Notes under the pieces: model-generated
Database searches by the model: none
What the model saw: only the letters and a program-made list of their open reading frames with translations
Told to the model about the DNA's origin: nothing
Source of the DNA: Cytophagales bacterium
GTDB taxonomy: Bacteria; Bacteroidota; Bacteroidia; Cytophagales; Cyclobacteriaceae
Length of the DNA: 29,925 bases
Reading direction: 5' to 3'
Assembly (NCBI GenBank): GCA_003500135.1
Contig: DNTA01000328.1
Location: forward strand, 1 to 29,925
Translations under genes and position numbers: made by a program
Shown here: in pieces, positions 14,551 through 23,853 of the stretch
Layout: each line of letters starts with the position of its first letter
How positions within the stretch are numbered: position 1 is the first letter of the stretch

Positions 14551-16392
14551 TTATCGTTTCAGTATTTTGAGTTGCTGCAATGGTTTTATCGCAAAGTCGG
14601 TTTTATTGTTCCACTCCATAAGGTCCTTTACACTTACTTCATATTGTCGCGCTATCCCGTATAAGGTTTCTTCCGGCTTTACTATATGTATAATATATTC
14701 TTCCTTGTTATGGCTTGCTCTTGCTGTTTTGGCTTGAGGGATTTTCAAATCTGTGCCTATGGCCAGGTTTTCAGATGTGTTCAACTGATTTATTTCCACA
14801 ATTTCGCTGTGCTCTACGCCATATTTCAGTGAAATTCCATAAAGCGTCTCACCGGATTTTACAGTGTGGATAATTGTTTTGGATGGATTAAAACCGGTTT
14901 TTTTAGGCTCTACAGTAGTGTATTGTTCAACGTCATCTACCTTTGACTTCTCTGAAATAGCATGTTCATCAGCCTTTTCTTTTGGTGAATAGGCACTTTT
15001 TGCCTGTGAGGGTAGTTCACTACTTGCTATTTGTTTTTTAGGATGAAGTATTTTTTCAGGTATATCATGATATACAGGTGGCGTATCAGCTGGTCTGATA
15101 TAACGCATCCAAAGCAATAACCCGGTTTTTATATCCGATTCTTTTTCCAACCTGTTTTTACGCATTAGCGATTTCAGCTTTACTCCATATTTTTGGGAAA
15201 TGCCCCAAAGGGTTTCCCCGGGCAAAACAACATGGTAGTGCGTGGATGCCTTATTCCTTTTTCTTTGGAAGTAGTAAGGTTTACCTCTTTGAATTTGTTC
15301 AACGCCGGTCATGTCATTGAATTTCATAAACTTTTCTACTGAAATATCGCCCTGAAGCGCCAGCATATCTATAGTACTCCGGCCATCGGCCAGTGTGCCT
15401 TTCCTTCGATTTATTTTTGTGTCTTTCCCTTCTTTTTTCTCCAATTCCGGAAATAGTCTGGCATTGGCGAAGTCATATTTGTCAACAATGGCCTTGTATG
15501 CAAATGTCCTTTGATTCTGGTCGCCATTGATTCCCGAATGGTCACTCCTAATCTTCCTGCCTGCTATTCTTTTCGCCTTGCTGGCGTCCATGGGGATAAC
15601 CAATGCATAACTTTTATCGGGGGGGACTAAGCCTTTTTTGAATCCTTTATTATATGACTCCAGCAACTCTTTGTCCACATTGAAGCTATCGGCAATGTTC
15701 TTCAATTTCTCATTTTTTTTACCCTCGTATTCCATGAGAAATAAAGGTGCCAAATCCCTTTTGTCCAATTCGGATTGAAAAGCTATTAAATGTGCCAGGA
15801 ATTTTTTAACATACCAATAGGTGTGCTGGTCGATATCCATTTTATTTGCCCCGATATACTTCCTTTTGATATGTTTTTCAGCGCCACCTCTACCGGTTTG
15901 ATAGGCCATAATGGCATATATCCAGTTCTTGAAATACAGGTGGTTCTTTTTGAGATATCGCGCGGCGCCCTGGGTTGATGATACTATATTCATCCGTTCA
16001 TCTACAATATGATCTACACGAAGACCGACTTCACGCGCTGCGGGAACCTTAAATTGCCAAAAGCCTACTGCATTGGAAGATGAAACCGCATCCGGAATTA
16101 AGGCGCTTTCCTGAATAACGAGGTATTTAATTTCCTCGGGCACGTTTTCTTCATTTAAAATGCGCTCGATAATGGGGAAGTACATTTGCACCCTGGCCAG
16201 TTTTTTATCGAAATAACTCGGGCTTCGGTGAAGGGCATCTACATCAGCTTGTATCTGCTTACGGGCTTTTTCATTTATATGGAGTTTCAGGCCTGATATT
16301 TCAAGGGAAGAAGGAACCCGCGGGGTCTGTGCTGGCAGGCTGAAGCACAAGAGAAAAATAGCCGCCAAAGTTGAAAAAATACGTAATGACAT
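14551..16392 (-). CDS. MltD-like lytic transglycosylase with three LysM domains
   Basis: 613 residues. Signal peptide 1-21 (LLCFSLPAQ). SLT domain about 68-205 with catalytic E95 in VIQESALIPDAVSS, followed by SNAVGFWQF and AIMAYQTGRGG. It cuts peptidoglycan glycan strands to form 1,6-anhydro-muropeptides. Three LysM peptidoglycan-binding repeats lie at about 385-430, 507-552 and 566-611, with a Pro/Lys/Ser-rich linker between the first two; the second and third share ETLYGI. A weaker LysM-like stretch is at about 224-267. It lacks a lipobox Cys, unlike E. coli MltD. It is the last gene of a tight trio with the O-methyltransferase (4-base gap) and the M16 peptidase. Confidence 0.92.
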   Translation of the reverse strand: MSLRIFSTLAAIFLLCFSLPAQTPRVPSSLEISGLKLHINEKARKQIQADVDALHRSPSYFDKKLARVQMYFPIIERILNEENVPEEIKYLVIQESALIPDAVSSSNAVGFWQFKVPAAREVGLRVDHIVDERMNIVSSTQGAARYLKKNHLYFKNWIYAIMAYQTGRGGAEKHIKRKYIGANKMDIDQHTYWYVKKFLAHLIAFQSELDKRDLAPLFLMEYEGKKNEKLKNIADSFNVDKELLESYNKGFKKGLVPPDKSYALVIPMDASKAKRIAGRKIRSDHSGINGDQNQRTFAYKAIVDKYDFANARLFPELEKKEGKDTKINRRKGTLADGRSTIDMLALQGDISVEKFMKFNDMTGVEQIQRGKPYYFQRKRNKASTHYHVVLPGETLWGISQKYGVKLKSLMRKNRLEKESDIKTGLLLWMRYIRPADTPPVYHDIPEKILHPKKQIASSELPSQAKSAYSPKEKADEHAISEKSKVDDVEQYTTVEPKKTGFNPSKTIIHTVKSGETLYGISLKYGVEHSEIVEINQLNTSENLAIGTDLKIPQAKTARASHNKEEYIIHIVKPEETLYGIARQYEVSVKDLMEWNNKTDFAIKPLQQLKILKR

Positions 16393-16396
16393 ATGT

Positions 16397-17035
16397 TTAC
16401 AATTTCCTGATTAAAAATAATCCATCCCTGATTGACAATAAAATGTTTTCTACCCGATTATCATTCTGGATATGTTCATTAAATTCGGCTATGGCTTTCG
16501 TATCCTTGTCATTATGAGCAGGTTCAATCAGTTTGCCCTTCCATAATACATTATCAGCAATTATCAGGCTACCGGGTTGTACTTTATCAATCACCATCTC
16601 ATAATAATTAAGATAATTCACCTTGTCAGCATCGATGAATACGATATCGAAAGTATAGTTGAGTTGGGGTATGATGGTAAGTGCATTACCAAAAAGAGGC
16701 TCAACTACATCAGATACACCTGCCTGTTCGAAAAATCCCGCATTGTTTTCCCTAAGCTCTTCGTTTCGGTCAATAGTAATTAATTTACCTCCGCTTTGAA
16801 TACCTTCGGCGAGACAAATAGCAGAATAACCGGTATAGGTGCCGATCTCAAGTATATATTTAGGATGTATTAACTTGGATAGCATGGCAAGAGCCCTGCC
16901 CTGGACATGCCCTGAAAGCATATTTGGCTTAAGCATCCTGAGATGCGTATGCCGGTTTATTTTTTGAAGTACATCACTTTCTTCAGTGGTGTGTTGCTCT
17001 ATATATTTTTCTATTTCTTCAGGTACGATCATCAT
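16397..17035 (-). CDS. SAM-dependent O-methyltransferase (caffeoyl-CoA type)
   Basis: 212 residues. SAM-binding motif I is ILEIGTYTGYSAICLAEG (about 61-78), followed by LITIDRNEE, the metal-binding FIDADKVNYLNYYE and IADNVLWKG, a pattern of the class I caffeoyl-CoA/catechol O-methyltransferase family. It would methylate a hydroxyl of a small molecule using a divalent metal; the substrate is unknown. The ATG overlaps the stop codon of the M16 peptidase gene by one base (TAATG), so translation is coupled. Next to a peptidase and a cell-wall lyase the metabolic role cannot be guessed; the gene is often found in such places in Bacteroidota. Confidence 0.88.
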   Translation of the reverse strand: MMIVPEEIEKYIEQHTTEESDVLQKINRHTHLRMLKPNMLSGHVQGRALAMLSKLIHPKYILEIGTYTGYSAICLAEGIQSGGKLITIDRNEELRENNAGFFEQAGVSDVVEPLFGNALTIIPQLNYTFDIVFIDADKVNYLNYYEMVIDKVQPGSLIIADNVLWKGKLIEPAHNDKDTKAIAEFNEHIQNDNRVENILLSIRDGLFLIRKL

Positions 17036-18285
17036 TATGATTTATTTTTTTGGCCGGGCAGGTAATAAAGAAAACTAAGGCTGTTCTCATCAAAAATATC
17101 ATTGGCAATATTCCAGAGCTCCATATCGTCTACGGCGCGTATTTGGGCTACCACCTCTTCAAAAGTAGGGATTAGCCCCAGGTCTAATAAACTTCGCCCC
17201 ATCATGAGCATAAGGCTGGCATTATTTTCCTCCGACATGGCCAATTGACCGATGAATTGTTCCTTGGCGCGATGTAGTTGCACATTGGTAAGCGGTTTTA
17301 GTTTGAACTTTTTCAGTTCTTTCAGCGCCAGATCAACACATCGGTATAGCTGCTGGTGTTCGGTTCCGAAAAATATGCTAAAGAGGCCCGTATCGAGGTA
17401 AGGTGTATAATGTGCATCAATTGAATATACAAAGCCATATTTCTCCCTGATGCCCAGGTTCAGTCTGCTGTTCATACCCGGGCCGCCAAGTATATTGACC
17501 AATAGCATTAAGGCAATCCTTCTTTCATCTTTCAACGGGTAAGCAGGTTTGCCTATTGCGCATTGGGCCTGAGAGATTGGTTTTTTATGGATATTCGTTT
17601 TCGCTACATATAGTTTTTCATCATAGGCCTCTCTATCCGGACTGCCATTTTGAACCGGAGCGCTGCCAATATATTTCCTTACAATGCCTTCCATCTTTTT
17701 TGGAGGCAAATTGCCCACAATGGAAAAAACTATTCTCTCAGGCGACATATTCTGCTCAATGAACCTGTAAAAGTCGTTTCTGTGAAAACTGCGAACACTT
17801 TTTTGGGTGCCCAGTATATTATAACCCAAGGGATGACCACTAAATATGACCTGGTCAAACTCATCCTGTATGGCATCTTCCGGGTTGTCTTTATACATAG
17901 TCATTTCTTCCAATATCACCTTTCGTTCACGCTCAATCTGTTTTTCGGGGAAAACCGAATTAAAGGTAATATCCGTAAGCAACTCAATAGATTTATCAAT
18001 GTGTGAACTCAGGGTGGATGCGTAAAAACACATTTTCTCTTTAGTTGTGTAGGCATTCAATTCGCCACCAACCGAATCGATTCGGTTTAGTATATGGTAG
18101 GCTTTCCTCTTTTCAGTACCCTTGAAAGCCATATGTTCCCAGAAATGGGCCAGGCCTTCCTGGTCAGGTCTTTCATCCCTGCTTCCAATATCCAGTATAA
18201 ATCCGCAATGTACTAGATTAGTCGAGGCCACTTGTTTGTACACAACGCGAATCCCGTTTTCCAGGGTAATAAGATCGTATTCCAT
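17035..18285 (-). CDS. M16-family zinc peptidase
   Basis: 416 residues. The inverse zinc motif HFWEH (H47, E50, H51) with the third ligand probably in ILEEMTMY (E126/E127) shows the active M16 (pitrilysin/processing-peptidase-like) half; the second half (about 170-400) is the inactive M16_C domain with GGPGMNSRLNLGIREKYGFVYS, and its Arg-Tyr pair helps bind substrate. No signal peptide, so it is likely cytoplasmic. First gene of a three-gene minus-strand operon (peptidase, O-methyltransferase, MltD). A TACATTTG -7 element lies about 24 bases upstream. Confidence 0.93.
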   Translation of the reverse strand: MEYDLITLENGIRVVYKQVASTNLVHCGFILDIGSRDERPDQEGLAHFWEHMAFKGTEKRKAYHILNRIDSVGGELNAYTTKEKMCFYASTLSSHIDKSIELLTDITFNSVFPEKQIERERKVILEEMTMYKDNPEDAIQDEFDQVIFSGHPLGYNILGTQKSVRSFHRNDFYRFIEQNMSPERIVFSIVGNLPPKKMEGIVRKYIGSAPVQNGSPDREAYDEKLYVAKTNIHKKPISQAQCAIGKPAYPLKDERRIALMLLVNILGGPGMNSRLNLGIREKYGFVYSIDAHYTPYLDTGLFSIFFGTEHQQLYRCVDLALKELKKFKLKPLTNVQLHRAKEQFIGQLAMSEENNASLMLMMGRSLLDLGLIPTFEEVVAQIRAVDDMELWNIANDIFDENSLSFLYYLPGQKNKS

Positions 18286-18308
18286 ATCGCTGCTTGTCCA
18301 ACAAAAAA

Positions 18309-18316
18309 CAAATGTA
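18309..18316 (-). promoter_or_regulatory. -7 element for the M16-OMT-mltD operon
   Basis: Minus strand TACATTTG fits TAnnTTTG and is identical to the tmRNA element. It is placed to start transcription near 18300, about 15 bases before the ATG. No good -33 box is visible at the ideal distance. Confidence 0.4.
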
Positions 18317-18424
18317 CGAGGTATTGATACAATTTAAAATGGATTTTGCCAAAACAAGTGATTACAGGTTGATGTATGGCCCTGCATTTTGGTAAAAGCC
18401 ATTCCAACATTACGGAATCGGGAC

Positions 18425-18460
18425 TTTTGCTGTTTCTTTGATTGAATAATTCTATATTTG
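18425..18460 (+). promoter_or_regulatory. Promoter of the aminopeptidase P gene
   Basis: TTTTG at 18425-18429 and TATATTTG at 18453-18460, 23 bases apart, fit the Bacteroidota promoter pattern. The start of transcription near 18465 leaves about 30 bases of leader before the ATG at 18494. Confidence 0.5.
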
Positions 18461-18493
18461 GCTTACAGAAACACTAACTAAAAAATCAATTCC

Positions 18494-19783
18494 ATGAAAT
18501 ATTTTCCTATTAAAAAGGACCTCTACAATTTAAACCGTCAAAATCTGGTAAAACAACTCAAACCACGTTCTGTAGCTGTTTTCAACTCCAATGATATCAT
18601 GCCGACCAGTGCTGACGGCACTATGAAATTTAAACAGCATTCTGATATATTTTACTTGTCTGGTATTGACCAGGAAGAAAGTATACTGGCAATAGCGCCG
18701 GATCATCCTGACGAAAACTTAAGGGAAGTTCTGTTTCTTAGACAAACGAATGAAGAAATAGCTATTTGGGAAGGACACAAATATACGAAAGAGGAGGCAT
18801 TCGAGTCGTCAGGCATTAAAAATGTACAATGGCTGGATAACTTTGATAAGCTTTTCAATAATATAATGTTGGAGAGTGATTTTGTGTATTTAAACACAAA
18901 TGAGCATATGCGTGCTGCTGCTGAAGTACAGACACGCGATAAACGATTTATTAATTGGTGCCAGAACAAATATCCATTACATAATTATCGAAGAATCGCA
19001 CCAGTTATGCACCATCTTCGTGCCATTAAATCCCAATTGGAAATTGATGTACTTCAAAAAGCCTGTGATATTACTGAACAGGGATTTCGAAGGATACTCA
19101 ACTTTGTAAAACCAGGCGTAATGGAGTTTGAAATTGAAGCGGAATACATCCACGAATTCATTCGCAACAGGGCCAATGGCTTTGGCTATGATCCCATTAT
19201 TGCTTCGGGATTTAATGCGTGTGTATTGCACTACATAGATAACAACAGCGAGTGTAAAGATGGTGACTTACTACTGATGGATGTTGGGGCACAATATGCG
19301 AACTATAATGCAGATTTAACGAGGACTATCCCGGTAAATGGTCGATATTCTGACCGTCAAAAAGCGGTATATAATGCAGTTTTGCGAGTTCAGAGAGAAG
19401 CAATGAAAATGTTGGTTCCCGGTAATTCAATTCCTGAGTATCATAAAGAGGTAGGTAAGCTTATGGAAAAAGAGCTTCACGACCTGGGACTTCTGGACAA
19501 AACGGATATCAAAAATCAAACTGAAGCAAATCCTGCATATAAAAAGTACTTTATGCACGGTACCTCTCACCACCTTGGTCTTGATGTACACGATTATGGG
19601 AATTGGTACAGAAAGTTTGAGCCGGGTATGGTTTTGACTGTAGAACCAGGTATTTATATCCGGGAGGAAAGTATTGGTATTCGAATAGAAAATGATGTGG
19701 TAATCACTGAAAATGGTATTCACGATCTGATGAAGAGTATTCCGGTTGAAACGGATGAGATCGAGGAGATTATGAATAGCTAA
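18494..19783 (+). CDS. pepP: Xaa-Pro aminopeptidase (aminopeptidase P)
   Basis: 429 residues. The N-terminal domain (about 1-170, with SDIFYLSGIDQEES) is the aminopeptidase P N-terminal domain; the C-terminal pita-bread domain holds the five metal ligands D263, D274, H359, E384 and E399, in LLMDVGAQYANYNADLTRT, HGTSHHLGLDVHD, VEPGIYI and RIENDVV. The spacing is like that of E. coli PepP. It removes an N-terminal residue that precedes proline, using two manganese ions, in the cytoplasm. Single gene with its own promoter and a terminator at 19804-19835. Confidence 0.94.
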   Translation: MKYFPIKKDLYNLNRQNLVKQLKPRSVAVFNSNDIMPTSADGTMKFKQHSDIFYLSGIDQEESILAIAPDHPDENLREVLFLRQTNEEIAIWEGHKYTKEEAFESSGIKNVQWLDNFDKLFNNIMLESDFVYLNTNEHMRAAAEVQTRDKRFINWCQNKYPLHNYRRIAPVMHHLRAIKSQLEIDVLQKACDITEQGFRRILNFVKPGVMEFEIEAEYIHEFIRNRANGFGYDPIIASGFNACVLHYIDNNSECKDGDLLLMDVGAQYANYNADLTRTIPVNGRYSDRQKAVYNAVLRVQREAMKMLVPGNSIPEYHKEVGKLMEKELHDLGLLDKTDIKNQTEANPAYKKYFMHGTSHHLGLDVHDYGNWYRKFEPGMVLTVEPGIYIREESIGIRIENDVVITENGIHDLMKSIPVETDEIEEIMNS

Positions 19784-19803
19784 AACGAAAAACTTCTCAA
19801 AAG

Positions 19804-19835
19804 AAAAGGTCAGCTTCATTCCGGGTTGGCCTTTT
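19804..19835 (+). terminator. Terminator after pepP
   Basis: AAAAGGTCA (19804-19812) pairs with TGGCCTTTT (19827-19835), nine pairs with one G-U and a 14-base loop, ending in T residues, 20 bases after the stop codon. Confidence 0.75.
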
Positions 19836-20101
19836 ATTATGATGTAAAGCGCTGCCTTTATACTTTATACCTGAAATTTTCAATTTATCAGTCGTCATAA
19901 GATATTTCAAATGACGATTTCAGGTTAATCTGATCAAATAATAGAAAGATGCATTAATAAAGTAAGGCATTAGAAATCAGGTTGTAAAAAACCGGTCGGT
20001 TATTGAACAGGGCGAAAGTTTATGGTCGCTTATTTGTTTAAATAAAGCAACCTAAACGTACGATTTGATATTGATGGAATTATTAACTGAGTATTTGGGA
20101 T
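19836..20101. other. Intergenic between convergent genes
   Basis: With its flanking terminators this is a 373-base gap between pepP and the TerB-like gene. Between the two terminators I see no ORF, RNA or promoter. Confidence 0.5.
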
Positions 20102-20126
20102 AAAAAAAGCCGTCCTTATGAACGGC
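20102..20126 (-). terminator. Terminator after the TerB-like gene
   Basis: On the minus strand GCCGT (20126-20122) pairs with ACGGC (20113-20109) around an 8-base loop and is followed by seven T residues (20108-20102). Confidence 0.75.
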
Positions 20127-20156
20127 CACTATATAATGACAGATATCATATATCAA

Positions 20157-20549
20157 TTATTTTTTATGCTTTAATGCCTTGTTTTTTAACATTTCCCGGT
20201 CTGCAGTGATAGACGGATCGCTGTATATATTCTTTGAAAGATCGGCAACCACTTTTTTGTTATATCCAAGCTTTTCCGCAATCTCTTCGCAATAAGCTAT
20301 TTCAGATTTAAATACCTGCCTGTCAATCTTCATAAGCTGAATTACCATGTATAGGTATTCAAATCTCTCATCCTCCGTAAGCATGTTTAATTCTTTGATA
20401 GGTTCAGGCTTTCTGATTATTTCAGCCACGTCATCTTCATCAAATCCATGGGCTTTTGCAATCAAATGGATTCTTTTTAATTCAGAACTGGTTAATTCGT
20501 TGTCAATAGTAGCGAGATTAACCAGGATATTTAATTTGCTCTTAGACAT
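20157..20549 (-). CDS. TerB-like domain protein
   Basis: 130 residues, all predicted helical. The N-terminal block ILVNLATIDNELTSSELKRI resembles the TerB fold (tellurite-resistance B / DjlA N-terminal), where small acidic helical bundles begin with a short acidic metal-binding turn, here T-I-D-N-E-L. A second similar turn, KIDRQVFKSE at about 94-103, gives the twofold repeat seen in TerB. No membrane segment or signal. The role of lone TerB proteins is not known. It has a clear terminator. Neighbours (pepP, NRDE) suggest no shared pathway. The family call rests on pattern only. Confidence 0.7.
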   Translation of the reverse strand: MSKSKLNILVNLATIDNELTSSELKRIHLIAKAHGFDEDDVAEIIRKPEPIKELNMLTEDERFEYLYMVIQLMKIDRQVFKSEIAYCEEIAEKLGYNKKVVADLSKNIYSDPSITADREMLKNKALKHKK

Positions 20550-20685
20550 ATTTATAGGATTTTAAAAAAATGCTCGCTCGGTTTATTTATTTGAATGGAA
20601 AAATACAAATATTCCAATAAGTTGTTAACTTTTTTCGATAAATAAAAAATTATTCGGATATCTGACTGTACAATATAGTTAATTA

Positions 20686-21444
20686 TCATTTTATATTCCA
20701 CTCAATTTTTTTTAAGTCGTTGTTCGCAGCGCCCGAATGCGTCAATTCCACAAAATGTACTTCCATTTTTTTACTTATTGTAATAACTGTTGAACAACGC
20801 GTTCCATATCCCTCCATATCGATGTGCATGGCAGACAGTTTTTTTTCTATTTCCCTGGGTACGCCGGTATCCGGTAATAACTCGTCAGAGGCTTCAGATT
20901 TGTCATTGAGCAAATTAAATAGTGTATGGTCATCAATACGATCTGTTTTTATAAGCTGCTGCAGTTTTTTTCTGCCATTTTGTACTTTGGGCCATGGGGT
21001 GTTAAGCAAATGATTGCTCAACCCATGAATACCATCTTCTATCGTGGTGATCTGATTGCTGATATTTGAATAATGGTAATAACCCGAATGATCTCGCAGT
21101 AATAAATTATATCCATTGAAAGGCCGCTGGTCATTTTGAAGTTTTTCTAGAAAATGTATGGCGCTGTCATCATTCTCCAGGTAATCTTTTGTGATTTGTC
21201 CTCGAGAGGGTGCTATTGGGTCCATATGGTCCGGGTCTCTAAAATTGGTGATTGCCGCCATTTTACCCAACTTACTCATTCCAATCCATGTACCACCGGC
21301 TTTAAGGTCCCTGCCGGATACTATTTCCCGGTCGGGCCAATAGTCGAGAGGAGTGGTGGGCCTTTGATAGAACTCATCCCGGTTGGCGGCAAGTATTAAT
21401 TCATATTGCGGGTGGCAATTTATTCCGAAGAGAATTAGGCACAT
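20686..21444 (-). CDS. NRDE / TANGO2-family protein
   Basis: 252 residues. It begins MCLILFGINCHPQYELILAA then NRDE at residues 21-24, the defining motif, followed by GRDLKAGGTWIGM and AAITNFRDP, all typical of the NRDE (TANGO2, transport and Golgi organisation 2) family. Cys2 directly after Met is conserved and recalls N-terminal nucleophile hydrolases. Bacterial members are of uncertain function; the eukaryotic protein has been linked to lipid and haem handling. It is divergent from the small gene at 21507, with 62 bases between, and lies behind no other gene. Confidence 0.88.
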   Translation of the reverse strand: MCLILFGINCHPQYELILAANRDEFYQRPTTPLDYWPDREIVSGRDLKAGGTWIGMSKLGKMAAITNFRDPDHMDPIAPSRGQITKDYLENDDSAIHFLEKLQNDQRPFNGYNLLLRDHSGYYHYSNISNQITTIEDGIHGLSNHLLNTPWPKVQNGRKKLQQLIKTDRIDDHTLFNLLNDKSEASDELLPDTGVPREIEKKLSAMHIDMEGYGTRCSTVITISKKMEVHFVELTHSGAANNDLKKIEWNIK

Positions 21445-21506
21445 ATCACAGCTTATAAATAAAATCTTATGTAAATTCGTTGTAATAATACAGCAATGAA
21501 TTAAAA

Positions 21507-21770
21507 ATGTTCGGGTTTTTTAAACGAAATAAGTCTAAATCGCGCGGAGGCGGCCTACAGCTAAAGGATCTTCATCATCAGGTTATTCAGGAGGGTGATC
21601 TGGTACAGGCCTATCGTTACAATCTTGGCAGATGCATTGTGATCAGGGAGAATGAAGGGATCGCTTATAAATCGCTGGAAATTGACAAAGTGGTAAGTTG
21701 GCCCTATATGATAGACGCTTCCACAGAGTTGCAGAAAGTAGAACGGCTTGAAAATGGTTCGGATAAATAA
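21507..21770 (+). CDS. Small conserved-looking protein, unknown function
   Basis: 87 residues, soluble, with a basic N-terminus (FFKRNKSKSRGGG) and a compact second half containing YRYNLGRCIVIRENEG, which reads like a small beta-rich fold, then EIDKVVSWPYMIDA. I do not recognise the family. It is a full ATG-to-stop frame with normal codon use, standing in its own slot between divergent NRDE and the serBA gene. The frame is not overlapped by any other plausible gene, which supports it being real. Confidence 0.65.
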   Translation: MFGFFKRNKSKSRGGGLQLKDLHHQVIQEGDLVQAYRYNLGRCIVIRENEGIAYKSLEIDKVVSWPYMIDASTELQKVERLENGSDK

Positions 21771-21856
21771 TTGAGCGCTATTTTTTGGAATTTCCAAATA
21801 AGGGATGTGTTCTTAAACAATTCTTCAGATAAAATAAGCTTTCTGCAATTTTCTGC

Positions 21857-21864
21857 TAATTTTG
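21857..21864 (+). promoter_or_regulatory. -7 element for serBA-gmd-fcl
   Basis: TAATTTTG matches TAnnTTTG. It lies about 90 bases upstream of the ATG at 21956, so the leader is fairly long. CTGCA (21843-21847) and TGCAG (21863-21867) form a short inverted repeat across the element. Confidence 0.4.
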
Positions 21865-21955
21865 CAGCCTTTAAAAGTATGCCAATAAATTTTTGGATAA
21901 GGCGCCCGTTAATAAGTAATAATTGCGCCAAATTAATCCGGATATCGAAAAAATT

Positions 21956-23845
21956 ATGCAAAACAAGTATTTCATTATCGACTTCGACAGCACCTTTACC
22001 CAGGTAGAAACACTCGATTTACTTTGTGGGATCTATTTAGACGGGAAACCCGAAAAAGAGGATGTGCTAAAACGCATCAAGCATATCACAGATCTGGGAA
22101 TGGAAGGGAAAATGTCGTTTAGGGAAACCCTGGAAGAGCGGATTGCTTTGTTAAAAGCCAATCAGAAGCACATTGATAAACTGGTAGAGCAACTAAAACA
22201 AAAGGTGTCCAAATCTTTTGTGCGAAATAAGGAGTTCTTTCAAAAGTATCCTGATAATGTATTTATAATTTCCAATGGCTTTAAAAATATCATTGAGCCT
22301 ATAGTTACCGAATATGGCATAAAAAAGGAAAATATTTTTGCCAATGAGCTTACGTTTGATGCAGAGGGTAATATTTCGGGGTACGATGCGGAAAATCCAT
22401 TATCTGATGATAATGGCAAAGTGAATATTTTACATTCACTTAACCTGAATGGCGATATCTATATGATAGGCGATGGCTATAATGATTATGAAGTGAAAGC
22501 CGCCGGTTTAGCCAATAAATTCTATGCCTTTACCGAAAATGTTGAGCGTTCTTCCGTTACAGAAAAGGCCGATCATATTGCGCCCAGTCTCGATGAGATT
22601 TTATACCATAATAATATAAAAGGCTCAATTTCTTATCCAAAGAACAGGATAAATGTTCTGTTGCTGGAAAATGTACATAGCAAAGCGGTTGATGCTTTAA
22701 AAGAAGAAGGATACAATATAGAGGTTCACCCCGCAGCTATGGATGAGGATGAACTTTGCGAGCGCATCAAGAATGTTTCGATTATAGGAATTCGCTCCAA
22801 AACACATATAACAGCAAAGGTGTTGGAAAATGCCAACCGGCTTATTGCAGTAGGAGCCTTCTGCATCGGTACAAACCAAATTGATCTTGAAGCCTGCCTT
22901 AAAAAAGGGGTTGCGGTTTTCAATGCACCTTTCAGCAACACAAGGTCTGTGGTAGAATTGGCCATTGCCGAAATCATAATGCTCATGCGAAATTTACCTG
23001 ACAAAATCCGTTCGATGCATGAAGGCAAATGGGACAAATCTGCCAGGAACAGCTTTGAGATCCGCGGTAAAAAACTCGGTCTTATTGGTTACGGCAATAT
23101 TGGGTCACAGCTTTCAGTAATTGCGGAAGCCATGGGAATGGATGTTTATTATTACGATGTGATTGAAAAGCTTGCCCATGGCAATGCAACCAAGTGCAAT
23201 ACATTACATGATTTGTTGAGCAGGGTTGATGTAGTTTCATTGCACGTAGATGGAAGGCCGGAAAATAAAAATTTACTTGGGCCAAAAGAGTTTGCCCAAA
23301 TGAAACAAGGAAGTATTTTACTCAATTTGAGCAGGGGGCATGTGGTTGATATTGCTGCGTTATGCAACGCCATGGAATCCGGTAAAGTTATAGGCGCTGG
23401 TATAGATGTATTCCCAAAAGAACCAAAAAGTAATAATGAGGCATTTGAGTCTGATGTAAGAAATTCACCCAACACCATTCTGACTCCACACATTGGAGGG
23501 AGCACCCTTGAAGCACAGGAAAATATTGGCTCTTTTGTACCGGGTAAAATAGTTGAATACATCAATACCGGTTCTACCACGAATAGCGTTAATTTCCCTG
23601 AAATTCAATTGCCACCATTTGATAATGCTCACAGGCTCATTCATATCCACCATAACCGACCGGGCGTTCTTGCTGCCATAAACCAGATACTGGCTGAACA
23701 CGATATTAATATCTTGAGTCAGTATCTGAAAACCAATGAATTGATCGGTTATATGATCCTGGTGGTTGACAAGGAATACGATAATGAGGTGATCAATGAA
23801 TTAAAAAATATTGAACATACAATTCGTTTCAGAGTTCTTTATTAA
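21956..23845 (+). CDS. serA: Fused phosphoserine phosphatase - phosphoglycerate dehydrogenase
   Basis: 629 residues in two enzymes. Residues 1-215: HAD phosphatase with nucleophile D9 and D11 in [11 protein letters not shown]106 (IISNG), K155 and IGDGYND (D173, D177), matching SerB. Residues 231-540: D-3-phosphoglycerate dehydrogenase with NAD motif GYGNIG (378-383), catalytic R460 (NLSRG), E489 and H512 (PHIGGST). Residues about 558-629: ACT domain, a likely serine sensor. It thus carries the first (SerA) and last (SerB) steps of serine synthesis; SerC is not in the window. The frame is open to a TTG at 21923, but ATG 21956 ([11 protein letters not shown]) is the better start. gmd begins 8 bases after the stop. 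Confidence 0.92.
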   Translation: MQNKYFIIDFDSTFTQVETLDLLCGIYLDGKPEKEDVLKRIKHITDLGMEGKMSFRETLEERIALLKANQKHIDKLVEQLKQKVSKSFVRNKEFFQKYPDNVFIISNGFKNIIEPIVTEYGIKKENIFANELTFDAEGNISGYDAENPLSDDNGKVNILHSLNLNGDIYMIGDGYNDYEVKAAGLANKFYAFTENVERSSVTEKADHIAPSLDEILYHNNIKGSISYPKNRINVLLLENVHSKAVDALKEEGYNIEVHPAAMDEDELCERIKNVSIIGIRSKTHITAKVLENANRLIAVGAFCIGTNQIDLEACLKKGVAVFNAPFSNTRSVVELAIAEIIMLMRNLPDKIRSMHEGKWDKSARNSFEIRGKKLGLIGYGNIGSQLSVIAEAMGMDVYYYDVIEKLAHGNATKCNTLHDLLSRVDVVSLHVDGRPENKNLLGPKEFAQMKQGSILLNLSRGHVVDIAALCNAMESGKVIGAGIDVFPKEPKSNNEAFESDVRNSPNTILTPHIGGSTLEAQENIGSFVPGKIVEYINTGSTTNSVNFPEIQLPPFDNAHRLIHIHHNRPGVLAAINQILAEHDINILSQYLKTNELIGYMILVVDKEYDNEVINELKNIEHTIRFRVLY

Positions 23846-23853
23846 TTTGGAAT

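Noticed and set aside
21923..21955. TTG start for serBA
   Set aside because: The HAD nucleophile motif lies eight residues after ATG 21956, the usual distance; the extra residues do not look conserved.
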